Positions 44,397 through 52,563 of a stretch of DNA of 64,000 nt are shown here, in pieces. Origin of the DNA: Crossiella sp. CA-258035 (lineage in GTDB: Bacteria > Actinomycetota > Actinomycetes > Mycobacteriales > Pseudonocardiaceae); contig NZ_CP116413.1 of NCBI RefSeq assembly GCF_030064675.1, positions 4,558,001 through 4,622,000 of the forward strand, in the 5' to 3' direction. Below the pieces are notes generated by a model that saw only the letters and a program-made list of their open reading frames with translations, was not told the origin of the DNA and ran no database searches. Every line of letters begins with the position of its first letter. Position 1 is the first letter of the stretch. The translations under genes and the position numbers were made by a program.

Positions 44397-45284
44397 ATGA
44401 GCGAAGCCCTGCTCCTGGAAGACGGGACCGTGCTGAACCTGATCCGCCGCGGCGACCCGGCCGCGCCGGTGACCGTGCTGTTCGCGCACGGTTACGCACT
44501 GGACCACCGCGAATGGAACCGGCAGCTGGAGGTGCTGGAAACCGCGGTGGCGCGGCCGGTGCAGCTGGTGGCCTACGACCACCGCGGCCACGGCGAGTCC
44601 AGCCCCGCCACCGCCGAGACGGCCACCATCGACCAGCTCGCCGACGACCTGGCGGTGGTCGTCGAACGCGCGATCCCCAGCGGCCGGGTGGTGCTGGTCG
44701 CGCACTCGATGGGCGGTATGGCCGCACTCGCGCTGGCCGTCCGCCGCCCGCGGCTGTTCTCCCAGCGGATCGGCGGCCTGGTGCTGCTGTCCACCGCGGC
44801 AGGCGGCTTCGCCGAGGCCAACCTCGGCCTCGCCCAACCGGTCGGCCGGCTGGTGCACGAGCTGGAACGCCTGTTCGGCCCGGTGGTCCGCAAGGTGCGG
44901 GAGAAGATCGAACCCGCCAAGACCGCGGGCCTGCGCTGGTTCCTCTTCGGCGCCAAACCACGCTCCGAGGACGTCGACCTCACGGCCGACATGGTCTGGT
45001 CCAACTGGCCGGAAACCGTGGCCCTGTTCAAACCGGCCCTGGACCGTCACGACCGCCAGGCCGCCCTGAGCGTGGTCGAGGGCGCGACCCTGTCCGGGGC
45101 GGAGGTGGTGATCATGACGGGGGACCAGGACCGGTTGTGCCCGACCAGCCACGTCGCGGAGATCGCCAGGGTGTGCGGGTGCGGGGAGCAGGTCATCGTG
45201 GCGGGAGCCGGGCACATGCTGCCGCTGGAACGCCCGGATGAGGTGACCGAGCGGATCGCGACCCTGGTGGACTCGCTGCCGTAG
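44397..45284 (+). CDS. alpha/beta hydrolase
   Basis: This 295-residue alpha/beta-hydrolase-fold enzyme shows the oxyanion strand LFAHGYALDHREW, the nucleophile elbow VAHSMGG (Ser104), the acid in IMTGDQDRLCP and the catalytic His in GAGHMLPLERP. There is no signal peptide. The substrate is unknown; lipase, esterase or haloperoxidase-like activity is possible. It is divergent from the TetR regulator. The dispersed repeat copy A lies about 45 nt after its stop. Confidence 0.85.
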   Translation: MSEALLLEDGTVLNLIRRGDPAAPVTVLFAHGYALDHREWNRQLEVLETAVARPVQLVAYDHRGHGESSPATAETATIDQLADDLAVVVERAIPSGRVVLVAHSMGGMAALALAVRRPRLFSQRIGGLVLLSTAAGGFAEANLGLAQPVGRLVHELERLFGPVVRKVREKIEPAKTAGLRWFLFGAKPRSEDVDLTADMVWSNWPETVALFKPALDRHDRQAALSVVEGATLSGAEVVIMTGDQDRLCPTSHVAEIARVCGCGEQVIVAGAGHMLPLERPDEVTERIATLVDSLP

Positions 45285-45328
45285 TCGATCACAGCTCTGA
45301 GCTGCAGTAATGCTGCTCGCCCTAAATT

Positions 45329-45402
45329 CTTCCTAGTCATGATGACTTCAGTGACGAGTGAAATAAAGCGCAAAGACGAGAAGGAGCCAAACCGCACGGA
45401 GG
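45329..45402 (+). repeat. dispersed AT-rich repeat, copy A
   Basis: The core GATGACTTCAGTG (45341-45353) is followed by ACGAGTGAAAT and, 20 bases on, GAGCCAAACCGCACGGAGG. Over 27 core bases it matches copy B (48357-48383) at 25 positions. It lies between convergent genes, so it is not a promoter for either. The centre has dyad symmetry (TTCA...TGAA). Confidence 0.6.
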
Positions 45403-45478
45403 AGGGAAGCCGGGCGCTCCGGTGGCAGCGGGCCGGTCGCCCGGCGAACGCGCCCTCCACCGCAGCAGACGCCTCCGG

Positions 45479-46048
45479 CTAGGCCCCGCTGGCCGGTGTC
45501 TCCGGGCGGGCGAGCGGGAAGAACACCGGGCTGATCAGATACGGCCTGCGCCCGTCCGTGGGCTGGTTCGCCGCGCGCGCCCGGAGCAGCGCGACCACCT
45601 CGCCCGCCAGGTCCGCCATCTCCGCCTCGCTCAGCCACACCGTGCCCTGCTTGTAGCCCACCAGGTCGGTCGCCGGATCCGCGCCCTCGCGGTCCAGGTA
45701 GCCGTTGAACTCCGCGAGCAGGGCGGCCATGGCGGCGGTGAACAGCCGGCGGTGGTCGTCCAGGGACATCGCCCTTGCCTCGTCGTCGTCGATCTTGGTG
45801 CGGTCCTGGCGGAGGCGGTAGTGGCGTTCGACCGCGCCGTGCACCCGCCGCTCGTCCGCGACCTCCAGCACGCCACCCTCGGCGAGCAGGCCGACGTGGC
45901 GGTACACCGTGGTCTTGGGCACGTCCGGCAGCTGCGCGCACAGCTCAGAGGTGGTGACGGTGCGCCCGCCGGACAGGCACCAGGTGATGCGCAGGCGGAC
46001 GGGGTGCAGCAGCAGGTCGAGGGTGTCCACGGGGCTACGATCCCACAT
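45479..46048 (-). CDS. ArsR-like helix-turn-helix regulator
   Basis: This protein of about 189 residues begins MWDRSPVDTLDLLLHPVRLRITWCLSGGRTVTTSELCAQLPDVPKTTVYRHVGLLAEGGVLEVADERRVHGAVERHY, an ArsR/HTH_20-type winged helix, followed by a helical C-terminal domain. The start is ATG 46046-46048, or GTG 46030. It is divergent from the erythromycin-esterase-like gene; the perfect palindrome at 46057-46074 between them is the likely operator for both genes. Confidence 0.8.
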   Translation of the reverse strand: MWDRSPVDTLDLLLHPVRLRITWCLSGGRTVTTSELCAQLPDVPKTTVYRHVGLLAEGGVLEVADERRVHGAVERHYRLRQDRTKIDDDEARAMSLDDHRRLFTAAMAALLAEFNGYLDREGADPATDLVGYKQGTVWLSEAEMADLAGEVVALLRARAANQPTDGRRPYLISPVFFPLARPETPASGA

Positions 46049-46056
46049 CTGGTACC

Positions 46057-46074
46057 GTTCCCAAAGTTGGGAAC
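46057..46074. promoter_or_regulatory. palindromic operator between the ArsR-like and esterase genes
   Basis: GTTCCCAA-AG-TTGGGAAC is a perfect 8-bp inverted repeat with a 2-bp spacer in the 48-nt divergent region. Its position covers the start region of both genes, fitting autoregulation by the ArsR-like protein. Confidence 0.65.
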
Positions 46075-46096
46075 GCAAGCGACGGGGGTAGGACGA

Positions 46097-47416
46097 ATGA
46101 GCACGAAGATCTCGGGCGCGCGGCTGAGCAGGGCCGCGGTGCGGCCGCTGGCGACGCTGGATCCGGCCGCACCGCTGGACGACCTGAGCTGGCTGGACGA
46201 GGTGATCGGCGACGCCCGGGTGGTCGCGATCGGCGAGAGCGGGCACTACACCACCGAGTTCCCGCGGCTCCGGCACCGGGTGCAGCGGTACCTGGTGGAG
46301 CGGCACGGGTTCCGCGCCTGTGCGGTGGAGAGCGGGGTGGTGGAAGGCAGGCAGGTGGACGACTGGGTTCGCGGCGGGCCGGGGGAGCTGGGCCCGGTGC
46401 TGGCCAACGGGATGAACTCGCTGACCGGGGTGTGGCGGTCGGTGCGCGCCCAGCTGGAGTGGCTGCGCGCGCACAACAGCACGGCGGCGGAGGCGGTCGG
46501 CTGGTACGGGTTCGACCTGGGCGGCTCGAACGTCAGCCTGTTGCCCATGCTGGACGCGGTGCTCGCCTACTTCACCGCGGCCGATCCGGAGTTCCGGCCG
46601 GACCCGGCGATCAGGGAGATCGCGCTGGCCTTCGCAGTGCCGTCGGCCTTCGGCATCCCGGCCGCGCTGGGCGCCTACGCCGGGCTCGCACCCGAGCGCA
46701 GGGACGCGCTGACCGCGGGCCTGGCCGGTCTGCACACCCGGCTGACCAGCAGGCGGCTGCCGTACCTGCGGCGGACCGGCGCGGAGGCCTACGAGTGGGC
46801 GGTGCGCGCGATGCGGGCCACCAGCACCGTGGACGTCGTGGTCCGCGCGATGGCCGCGGGCGACCAGGAGACCGCCCTGTTCAGCCGGGAGGCCACCAGC
46901 GCGGACACGGTGGAGTGGATCCTGGGCCGGGCGGAACGAATCGTGCTGGGCGCGCACAACGGGCACGTCCAGCGCTGGCCGGGCGCGCTGCCGGGGACGG
47001 GACCGATCACCACGCTCGGGGTGCACCTGGCGGACCGGCTGGGGGAGGAGTACCGGGCGATCGGCACGACCTCCGGGCCGGGTCAGATGCTGGGCCGGGG
47101 CTTCCACGCCGGTGAGCTGTTCGAGGAGCTGCCCGCGCCCGAGCCGGACAGCCTGGACGGCGTGCTGGCGGCCAGCCACGACGGCCTCTTCGGCGTCAAC
47201 CTGCGCACGCTGGACCCGGCCGACCGCGACACCCTCCGGGCGGTGCCCCGCCAGTGCCACGGCATGTACTACGCCGAGGTCGACGCGCTGGCCGCCTACG
47301 ACGCCCTGGTGCACGTGCCCAGGGTCAGCGCGGGCGAACCCGACCCCGAGGCGATCGCCGCCTCACCCGAGGACGTGCGGGCGATGTTCGCCAAGTGGCA
47401 GGGGAGTGGCGGCTGA
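46097..47416 (+). CDS. erythromycin-esterase-family protein
   Basis: This 439-residue protein of the erythromycin esterase family has IGESGHYTTEF (Glu47, His50), the second acidic motif FRACAVESG (Glu78), WYGFDLGGS and AHNGHVQRWPG, matching the metal-independent Ere active-site layout. Ere proteins hydrolyse the macrolactone ring of macrolides, but many family members have other, unknown substrates. ATG 46097 follows GGGGGTAGGA. It is divergent from an ArsR-like regulator with a shared palindrome, as in inducible detoxification units. Confidence 0.85.
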   Translation: MSTKISGARLSRAAVRPLATLDPAAPLDDLSWLDEVIGDARVVAIGESGHYTTEFPRLRHRVQRYLVERHGFRACAVESGVVEGRQVDDWVRGGPGELGPVLANGMNSLTGVWRSVRAQLEWLRAHNSTAAEAVGWYGFDLGGSNVSLLPMLDAVLAYFTAADPEFRPDPAIREIALAFAVPSAFGIPAALGAYAGLAPERRDALTAGLAGLHTRLTSRRLPYLRRTGAEAYEWAVRAMRATSTVDVVVRAMAAGDQETALFSREATSADTVEWILGRAERIVLGAHNGHVQRWPGALPGTGPITTLGVHLADRLGEEYRAIGTTSGPGQMLGRGFHAGELFEELPAPEPDSLDGVLAASHDGLFGVNLRTLDPADRDTLRAVPRQCHGMYYAEVDALAAYDALVHVPRVSAGEPDPEAIAASPEDVRAMFAKWQGSGG

Positions 47417-47422
47417 CCGGGG

Positions 47423-48067
47423 TCAGGCCGGGCGGCGCGCGGTGAGCACGACCTGGGGGCGCAGCGACGGCGGCTGAGGCGGCAGCCGCAGCTCGGCGAC
47501 CGGTTCCAGACCGGCGTCGGCCAGCATCCCGGCCAGTTCGTCGGGGTGGTACAGGTGGGTCGTCCAGGACACCGGCAGGCCGCCGTAGCCCTCGGTCCGG
47601 TGGATGTCGCCGTCCCCGACGTGCGTGCCGATCAGCGCCTGCCCGCCGGGGACGAGCGCTTCGGCGAAGGTCCGCAGCACGCCGGGCAGCGCCTCCCGGG
47701 GGAGGTTGAACAGCGACCACCAGCCGAGCACGCCACCGAGTGAGGCAGGCGCGAGGTCGAGCTCGGTGGCCGAGGCGACGGAGAACCGCAGGTCCGGGTA
47801 CTGCTTGCGGGCGTGCTCGACCATCCGCGGGGACAGGTCAACGCCCGAGGCGTCCAGCCCGAGCTCGGTGAGGTGCGCGGTGACGTGGCCGGGTCCGCAG
47901 CCGACGTCCAGGACCGGTCCGAGTCCGCGCACGGACTCGGCGAACCCGGCGAGCATGGCCCGTAGCCACGGCTCGGTCTCCAGCCGGCCGACGGCCAGCT
48001 CCACGTAGGCATCGGCGACCCGGTCGTAGGACTCGCGGACGGTCTCAAGATCGGCAGGCTGCGGCAC
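47423..48067 (-). CDS. SAM-dependent methyltransferase
   Basis: This 214-residue class I methyltransferase has motif I VLDVGCGPGHVTAHL and motif II ASGVDLSPRMVEHAR. Its whole pattern is shared with the passenger methyltransferase at 31252-31896, including EGYGG and the final VVLTAR. The substrate is unknown. It is convergent with the erythromycin-esterase-like gene, ending 7 nt from it. Confidence 0.85.
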   Translation of the reverse strand: MPQPADLETVRESYDRVADAYVELAVGRLETEPWLRAMLAGFAESVRGLGPVLDVGCGPGHVTAHLTELGLDASGVDLSPRMVEHARKQYPDLRFSVASATELDLAPASLGGVLGWWSLFNLPREALPGVLRTFAEALVPGGQALIGTHVGDGDIHRTEGYGGLPVSWTTHLYHPDELAGMLADAGLEPVAELRLPPQPPSLRPQVVLTARRPA

Positions 48068-48097
48068 GGAGGCATCCTATGCGCGGCGTGCGGCGCG

Positions 48098-48328
48098 CTA
48101 GGACGGCCCTCGGAAAGCCGAGATCAGCGCGAGCAGACCGATCCCGGACAGCACCACGCCGAGGACCAGCACCACGGTGCCCCGGTAGTCGGTCATGGTG
48201 GTGGCGCCCCAGCTGAGGGTGACCCCGCCGGCCAGGAGCAGCAGCGCGAACACCACCCCGACAATCGCGGCCGTACGGGTTCGGGCCACCGCAACCTCCA
48301 GCAACGCTTGATCCGGCAGGTGGCTCAT
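48098..48328 (-). CDS. small two-helix membrane protein
   Basis: This 76-residue protein reads MSHLPDQALLEVAVARTRTAAIVGVVFALLLLAGGVTLSWGATTMTDYRGTVVLVLGVVLSGIGLLALISAFRGPS, with two clear membrane helices. It is not recognised. ATG 48326-48328 was chosen; a TTG at 48340 is in frame. Repeat copy B lies just upstream of its start, in a position where it could act as a promoter element. Confidence 0.65.
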   Translation of the reverse strand: MSHLPDQALLEVAVARTRTAAIVGVVFALLLLAGGVTLSWGATTMTDYRGTVVLVLGVVLSGIGLLALISAFRGPS

Positions 48329-48344
48329 TCTGCCCGACAAGCTT

Positions 48345-48413
48345 CTTTCTTGTCACGATGACTTCAGTGTCGAGTGAAATTAATCATTCGAACAGACAAG
48401 CCAAACCCGCCGG
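48345..48413 (+). repeat. dispersed AT-rich repeat, copy B
   Basis: The core GATGACTTCAGTG (48357-48369) is followed by TCGAGTGAAAT and, later, AAGCCAAACCCGCCGGGAG. It shares 25 of 27 core bases with copy A and 22 of 27 with copy C. It is located between two minus-strand genes. Confidence 0.6.
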
Positions 48414-48428
48414 GAGAGGAGCCGGTTC

Positions 48429-49124
48429 TCACGCCTTCGCGGGAACGGTGCGGGCGCGGTCGATGTCCGGGCCGCGGTAGAGGTGTTCCGGGATCCGGGC
48501 CAGCGTCGAGGGGTGCGCCTGCGGCCCGAGCCCGTAGTACTTCTGGAAGCTCATGATCAGCGGTCGCCAGGCGTCCGGGTCGATGTGGTCCTCGGTGCCG
48601 GGCAGCCGGATGTCCTCGTGCGCGAACACCCGCTGCACCCGGACCTCCACCGCCACGATCCCGCCGCGCTGCCGCTCGTCCGCCTCCGCGACCGGGTGCA
48701 CCGCCTCGAGCACCACCTCCATCGCCACCGGGCACTCGGCCACCCTGGGCGGCGCGACCGTCTCCGAGCGGACCGGGGTCAGGCCCGCGCGGCCGAACTT
48801 GTCCGCGACGTGGAAGTAGCCGCGGCGGAGCTTGCCCGGTGGCACCGGGTCCGAGCCGGTGGTCAGGGCGAGGCGGTCGACCGCGGGGGCCAGGGCGTCG
48901 TTGGGCAGGTTGAGCACGGCCTCGCCGGTGCGCAGCAGGTTGCGGGTGGTGTGCGACTTCGCGCTGATGCCCAGCAGCGCGCGCCAGCCGAGCCAGAACG
49001 CCGAGGAGATCGGGGCCAGGTTCGGTGTGCCGTCCTCGTTCTCGGTGGAGACCAGCACGACCGGGGTGCCGAAGTACAGGATGCCGGGCTCGATCGCCTG
49101 GTGCGCACGGGGTTCGGTGTTCAC
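48429..49124 (-). CDS. flavin reductase-like FMN-binding protein
   Basis: This 231-residue protein has the split-barrel flavin-binding fold of flavin reductase-like proteins: ILYFGTPVVLVSTENEDGTPNLAPISSAFWLGWRALLGISAKSHTTRNLLRTGEAVLNLP. The C-terminal part diverges (LIMSFQKYYGLGPQAHPSTLARIPEHLYRG). It probably uses FMN in reduction of a small molecule. The start is GTG 49122-49124. It is divergent from the DinB gene. Confidence 0.8.
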   Translation of the reverse strand: MNTEPRAHQAIEPGILYFGTPVVLVSTENEDGTPNLAPISSAFWLGWRALLGISAKSHTTRNLLRTGEAVLNLPNDALAPAVDRLALTTGSDPVPPGKLRRGYFHVADKFGRAGLTPVRSETVAPPRVAECPVAMEVVLEAVHPVAEADERQRGGIVAVEVRVQRVFAHEDIRLPGTEDHIDPDAWRPLIMSFQKYYGLGPQAHPSTLARIPEHLYRGPDIDRARTVPAKA

Positions 49125-49262
49125 GCCGCCCAGTCTGCGAGGCCACTCAGGACCGCTGCTGGCGGGAATCGGCCGTCATGATCCGGTAGCGGACAGGAGC
49201 TGACCTAGATGGTCGGCAGGATCGTCTCCACACCACCATCACGGAACCCTGGAGGTTGAACG

Positions 49263-49856
49263 ATGTACGCACCCGCCCAGCACGACGAGATCACCGGCCT
49301 GGTCAACTACCTCGACGAGCAGCTCACCGCCATCCGCGCCGCCGCCTTCGGCCTGACCGAGCAGCAGGCGCGCGAGACGCCCTGCCGGAGTGCGCTGTCG
49401 GTCGGGGGCATCATCAAGCACGCGGCCTGGGTCATGCGGGGCGCGCTGGAGCGGTTGCGCGCCGAGGTCACCGAGCAGCCGGTCGACGCGGCGGCCTACG
49501 CCGAGTTCACCGACAGCTTCACCGTGCGCGAGGACGAGACGGTGGCCGGCACCATCGAGGAGTTCGACCGGCTGCGGGCTCAGCTGCTGGCCGCGGTCGC
49601 CGCGACCGATCCGGCCGCCGAGACCATGGCCCCGCCCGCGCCGTGGCACGGGATCTTCGACGCCCGGCCGATCCACGCCCGCTACTTCCTGGTGCACCTG
49701 ATCGAGGAGTGTGCCCGGCACGCGGGGCACACCGACATCATCCGCGAGCAGCTCGACGGGGTGGCGGTGCCGACGCTGGTGCTCACCCTGGCCGGGGCGA
49801 GCGCCAACGACTTCTTCCAGCCGTACCAGCCGGCCCCGGGCACCCTCCTGGCCTGA
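49263..49856 (+). CDS. DinB-family protein (DUF664-type)
   Basis: This 197-residue four-helix-bundle protein has the DinB-like metal site: IIKHAAWVMRGALERL in helix 2 and IHARYFLVHLIEECARHAGHTDIIREQLDG in the third (His...HxxxH). In actinobacteria, such proteins are often metal-dependent thiol (mycothiol) transferases. GGAGG lies at the right distance before ATG 49263. It converges on the MBL-fold gene, almost touching it. Confidence 0.85.
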   Translation: MYAPAQHDEITGLVNYLDEQLTAIRAAAFGLTEQQARETPCRSALSVGGIIKHAAWVMRGALERLRAEVTEQPVDAAAYAEFTDSFTVREDETVAGTIEEFDRLRAQLLAAVAATDPAAETMAPPAPWHGIFDARPIHARYFLVHLIEECARHAGHTDIIREQLDGVAVPTLVLTLAGASANDFFQPYQPAPGTLLA

Positions 49857-49857
49857 G

Positions 49858-50640
49858 CTACGCCGCGAGGTCCAGCCACGCTCCGGTGGGCAGCACGTGT
49901 GCGCGCCCGCCGGCGTGCATGCGGAACTCCTGCGCCGGGTCGGTGACCTCGACGTAGCCCGCGATCTTGTCCGGCACCTCGGCCTCGTAGTGCATCGGCA
50001 CCGCGTGCCGGGCGTCCAGGATCGCCGCGGCCGCGGCGGCCTGCCTCGGGTCCATCGCGGCGGGCAGCGGGCTGGGTGGTTGCAGGTGTGGCGCGTCGAC
50101 CACCGCGCCGTTGGCGGGCAGGAACGCCGCGTCGAACGGGCTGAACCGGCGCGCGATGAGCCACCAGTAGCCGTGGAACATCGTGTCGCCGCCGTGGAAG
50201 ACCCGCTGTCCGTCGGCCTGCACCACCCAGTTCAGCTGCGGGTCGCCCAGCCCGTCGACGGCGGGGACCGCGGTGACCCGGAACGGCCCGAGCTCGCGGG
50301 TGGACCAGGTGTCCACGACCTCGGCGGCCAGCCGGTGCTGGGCCAGTTCGCGCTCGGCGGGCAGCGTCGTGACGTTGTCCACGTCGTCGCCGTGGCCGGG
50401 AGCCGGGCGGAGCACCGGTGCCCCCGGTGTCAGCACTTCCGCGAGCGCGGCCGCGTCGGTGTGGTCCCGGTGCAGGTGGGTGAGGAGGGCGGCGGTGACC
50501 GGCCCGCTCGGCTTCGTCAGTCGCTCGCCGGGCTGCCAGCCGGTGAACAGCGGTGAGAGGTCCCGCACGTAGTCGATCACCAGTCGTTCGCCGTCCGCTT
50601 CGATCTCCAGTCCGGCCCAGCCCAGTCGTCGCATTCGCAT
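49858..50640 (-). CDS. metallo-beta-lactamase-fold hydrolase (UlaG-like)
   Basis: This 260-residue MBL-fold protein has the metal motif THLHRDHTD (residues 54-62, HxHxDH), a later VFHGGDTMFHGYW (Asp ligand) and VPMHYE (His ligand). It begins MRMRRLGWAGLEIEADGERLVIDY, as UlaG-like hydrolases do. The substrate is unknown. It is divergent from a TetR regulator across 67 bp containing a long inverted repeat, so it is probably its target. Confidence 0.85.
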   Translation of the reverse strand: MRMRRLGWAGLEIEADGERLVIDYVRDLSPLFTGWQPGERLTKPSGPVTAALLTHLHRDHTDAAALAEVLTPGAPVLRPAPGHGDDVDNVTTLPAERELAQHRLAAEVVDTWSTRELGPFRVTAVPAVDGLGDPQLNWVVQADGQRVFHGGDTMFHGYWWLIARRFSPFDAAFLPANGAVVDAPHLQPPSPLPAAMDPRQAAAAAAILDARHAVPMHYEAEVPDKIAGYVEVTDPAQEFRMHAGGRAHVLPTGAWLDLAA

Positions 50641-50651
50641 GCGGCGGAAAT

Positions 50652-50697
50652 TAGCGTACGACCGTTCGACAAAGCAATAGCGAACGCGCGTACGCTA
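50652..50697. promoter_or_regulatory. long inverted repeat, TetR operator
   Basis: The two 17-bp arms, TAGCGTACGACCGTTCG (50652-50668) and the inverse of CGAACGCGCGTACGCTA (50681-50697), match at 15 of 17 positions around a 12-bp AT-richer centre. The repeat fills the divergent region between the MBL gene and the tetR gene, ending 11 nt from the tetR start. Confidence 0.75.
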
Positions 50698-50707
50698 TCC
50701 TCGTCAC

Positions 50708-51310
50708 ATGTCACCGCGACGCTCAGTGGCCGAGGCGCAGGCCACCAGGGGCCGGATCCTCGGCCGGGCCGCCGAGATCGCCTCCGAGGAGGGGCTGGAC
50801 GGCATCACCATCGGCCGGCTCGCCGAGGAGCTGGGGATGAGCAAGTCCGGGGTGCACAAGCACTTCGGCACCAAGGAGACGCTGCAGATCTCCACCCTGG
50901 ACAAGGCTTTCGTGGACTTCTGGCACCGGGTGGTCGAGCCCGCGCTGGCCGAGCAGCCGGGGTTGCGGCGGCTGCGCGCGGTGCTGGCCGGCTCCGTGGA
51001 CTACCTGGAAGCGCCATTGCTGCCCGGCGGCTGCCTGATGACCGCGGCGCTCACCGAGTACGACGGCCGCCCCGGCCGGGTCCGGGACGCGGTGGCCGAG
51101 GTGTGGTCGCGGTGGCGGGAGCAGCTGCGGGCGGACCTGGTCGCGGCGGTGGGGGAGGGCGAGCTGCCCGCCGGGTTCGACGTGGACCAGGCGCTGTTCG
51201 AGATCGTCGCCGCCGGGCTGGCGCTGAACGCGGCCATGCAGCTCGAGCACGACCCGGCGGCCGCGGAGCGGGCCCGCCGCGCGATCGAACGGGCCTTGCA
51301 CCAGTCCTGA
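50708..51310 (+). CDS. TetR-family regulator
   Basis: This 200-residue regulator has an HTH in ATRGRILGRAAEIASEEGLDGITIGRLAEELGMSKSGVHKHFGTKETLQISTLDKAF and a C-terminal dimer domain with a GCLMTAALTEYDGRPG motif of the TetR_C-type seen in short-chain-reductase regulators. It is divergent from the MBL-fold gene, with the 17-bp-arm inverted repeat between them as the expected operator. Confidence 0.88.
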   Translation: MSPRRSVAEAQATRGRILGRAAEIASEEGLDGITIGRLAEELGMSKSGVHKHFGTKETLQISTLDKAFVDFWHRVVEPALAEQPGLRRLRAVLAGSVDYLEAPLLPGGCLMTAALTEYDGRPGRVRDAVAEVWSRWREQLRADLVAAVGEGELPAGFDVDQALFEIVAAGLALNAAMQLEHDPAAAERARRAIERALHQS

Positions 51311-51350
51311 CCGCACGTCGGTGGCGTCCGGCCATCGGCGCGCTTGTTGA

Positions 51351-51430
51351 CTTTGTCTTATTGATGGTATCAGTGTCGACTGAAATCAATTCTGATAGAA
51401 CAAAAAGAACCAACCAACGCACGGAAACAG
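51351..51430 (+). repeat. dispersed AT-rich repeat, copy C (diverged)
   Basis: The core GATGGTATCAGTG (51363-51375) is followed by TCGACTGAAAT and then GAACCAACCAACGCACGGA. Its centre is a perfect dyad TCAGT-GTCG-ACTGA. It matches copy B at 22 of 27 core bases. It lies between the tetR gene and a membrane-protein gene. Confidence 0.5.
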
Positions 51431-51580
51431 GCAAGTTGAGCAAGCCTTCGCCGGTACGCGGCAGGCAAGCCAGAACGCGTTGGTGCGCAAGGGTTTCCCA
51501 CGTGCGGGGGAGCCGGTTCCAGCCGGGGAGGGAGTCCGCGGGCCGGCATCGCGGCAAGCCTGGAGCCGGAGGTGGTCGCG

Positions 51581-52471
51581 GTGGTGGCAGGGAAGTGGTG
51601 GCAGCGCTGGCCGGAGTGGGTCGCGGGCGCGGCGGCGGTGTGGGCGGTGGGCTACGCGGGGGTGAACCTGGCACTGGGCGGGCCCGCGGTGGTGCTCTGG
51701 CTGACGCCGGTGGCGGTGCTGGTCGCGCTGGCGGCGGTGCGGCCCGCGACGGGCTGGCTGGTGCCGGTGGCGGCCGGGGCGGTGGCAGCGCTGGCGCTGG
51801 TCGCCGGGATGTTCACGGTGATCTCGGTGGTGGTGCTGGTGATCAGTGGGATGGTGGCGGACTGGGCTGGACTGCTCCGGCAGGTGCTGGCGCTGGTGGG
51901 GGCCGGGTTGTTCGCGGCGGCCGCGGAGTCGAGCAGGCGGCGTGGGCGCGGGTGCTGCGGGCGGTGTGGCCGGGCTCCCGGCGAGCCGGTCCGGCCGAGG
52001 TCGGTGCCGGTGGCGGTGCGGCGGACGGCGTACCTCGGCATCGCCGCGTTCGTGCCGTACGTGGTGATGAAAGCGTTGTGGGCTTGGGGTTTCCGGCTGG
52101 GTGACAGTGTGCCGCCGGACCTGGTGGGCGCGGGGCGGGGGCTCTACGGGCTGCTGGCGCGGTACGGGCTGGATGCCACCGCGCTGGCGGCGCTGGCCGG
52201 CATGGTGCTGTTGCTGGCGCTGGTGCGGCCGTGGGGGGAGCGGGTGCCGAGGTGGCTGCTGCTGGGTCCCGCGTGGCTGGGGGCGTTGCTCGGTCCGTAC
52301 GGGGTGGTGGGGCTGGGCTGGGGGGCGATGGTGCTGCTGGGCTGGCTGCCGGGGAGCGCGGACGCGCCGGTGTGGGTGGGGCTGGTGGGCGCGGTGGGGT
52401 TCGGCGGGTTCGGGATCGCCTCGGGGGTGGCGGCGTGGTCCTATCAGCGCCGGACCCGTCAGCTTTGTTGA
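51581..52471 (+). CDS. polytopic membrane protein of unknown function
   Basis: This protein of about 296 residues has roughly seven to eight hydrophobic segments (AAAVWAVGYAGVNLAL; VVLWLTPVAVLVALAAV; LVPVAAGAVAALALVAG and further copies), a Cys-rich cytoplasmic loop (RRRGRGCCGRCGRAPGE) and a C-terminal SYQRRTRQLC. It is not recognised. A GTG start at 51581 is chosen for GGAGGTGG at 51568-51575; neighbouring GTG codons at 51572 and 51584 are possible. Confidence 0.6.
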   Translation: MVAGKWWQRWPEWVAGAAAVWAVGYAGVNLALGGPAVVLWLTPVAVLVALAAVRPATGWLVPVAAGAVAALALVAGMFTVISVVVLVISGMVADWAGLLRQVLALVGAGLFAAAAESSRRRGRGCCGRCGRAPGEPVRPRSVPVAVRRTAYLGIAAFVPYVVMKALWAWGFRLGDSVPPDLVGAGRGLYGLLARYGLDATALAALAGMVLLLALVRPWGERVPRWLLLGPAWLGALLGPYGVVGLGWGAMVLLGWLPGSADAPVWVGLVGAVGFGGFGIASGVAAWSYQRRTRQLC

Positions 52472-52563
52472 CGAGGAGAACCCGAACAGCACGAGGGCCG
52501 CTGGGTGGCGGCGGCCGGGGCGGGAGGCCCTGGTGTGTGCGGTGGCTCAGCCGGGGGCTGGGC

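Noticed and set aside
46097-47416. Confident macrolide-resistance call for the Ere-like protein
   Set aside because: Family membership is clear, but many Ere-family proteins have no macrolide activity, so resistance is only a possibility.
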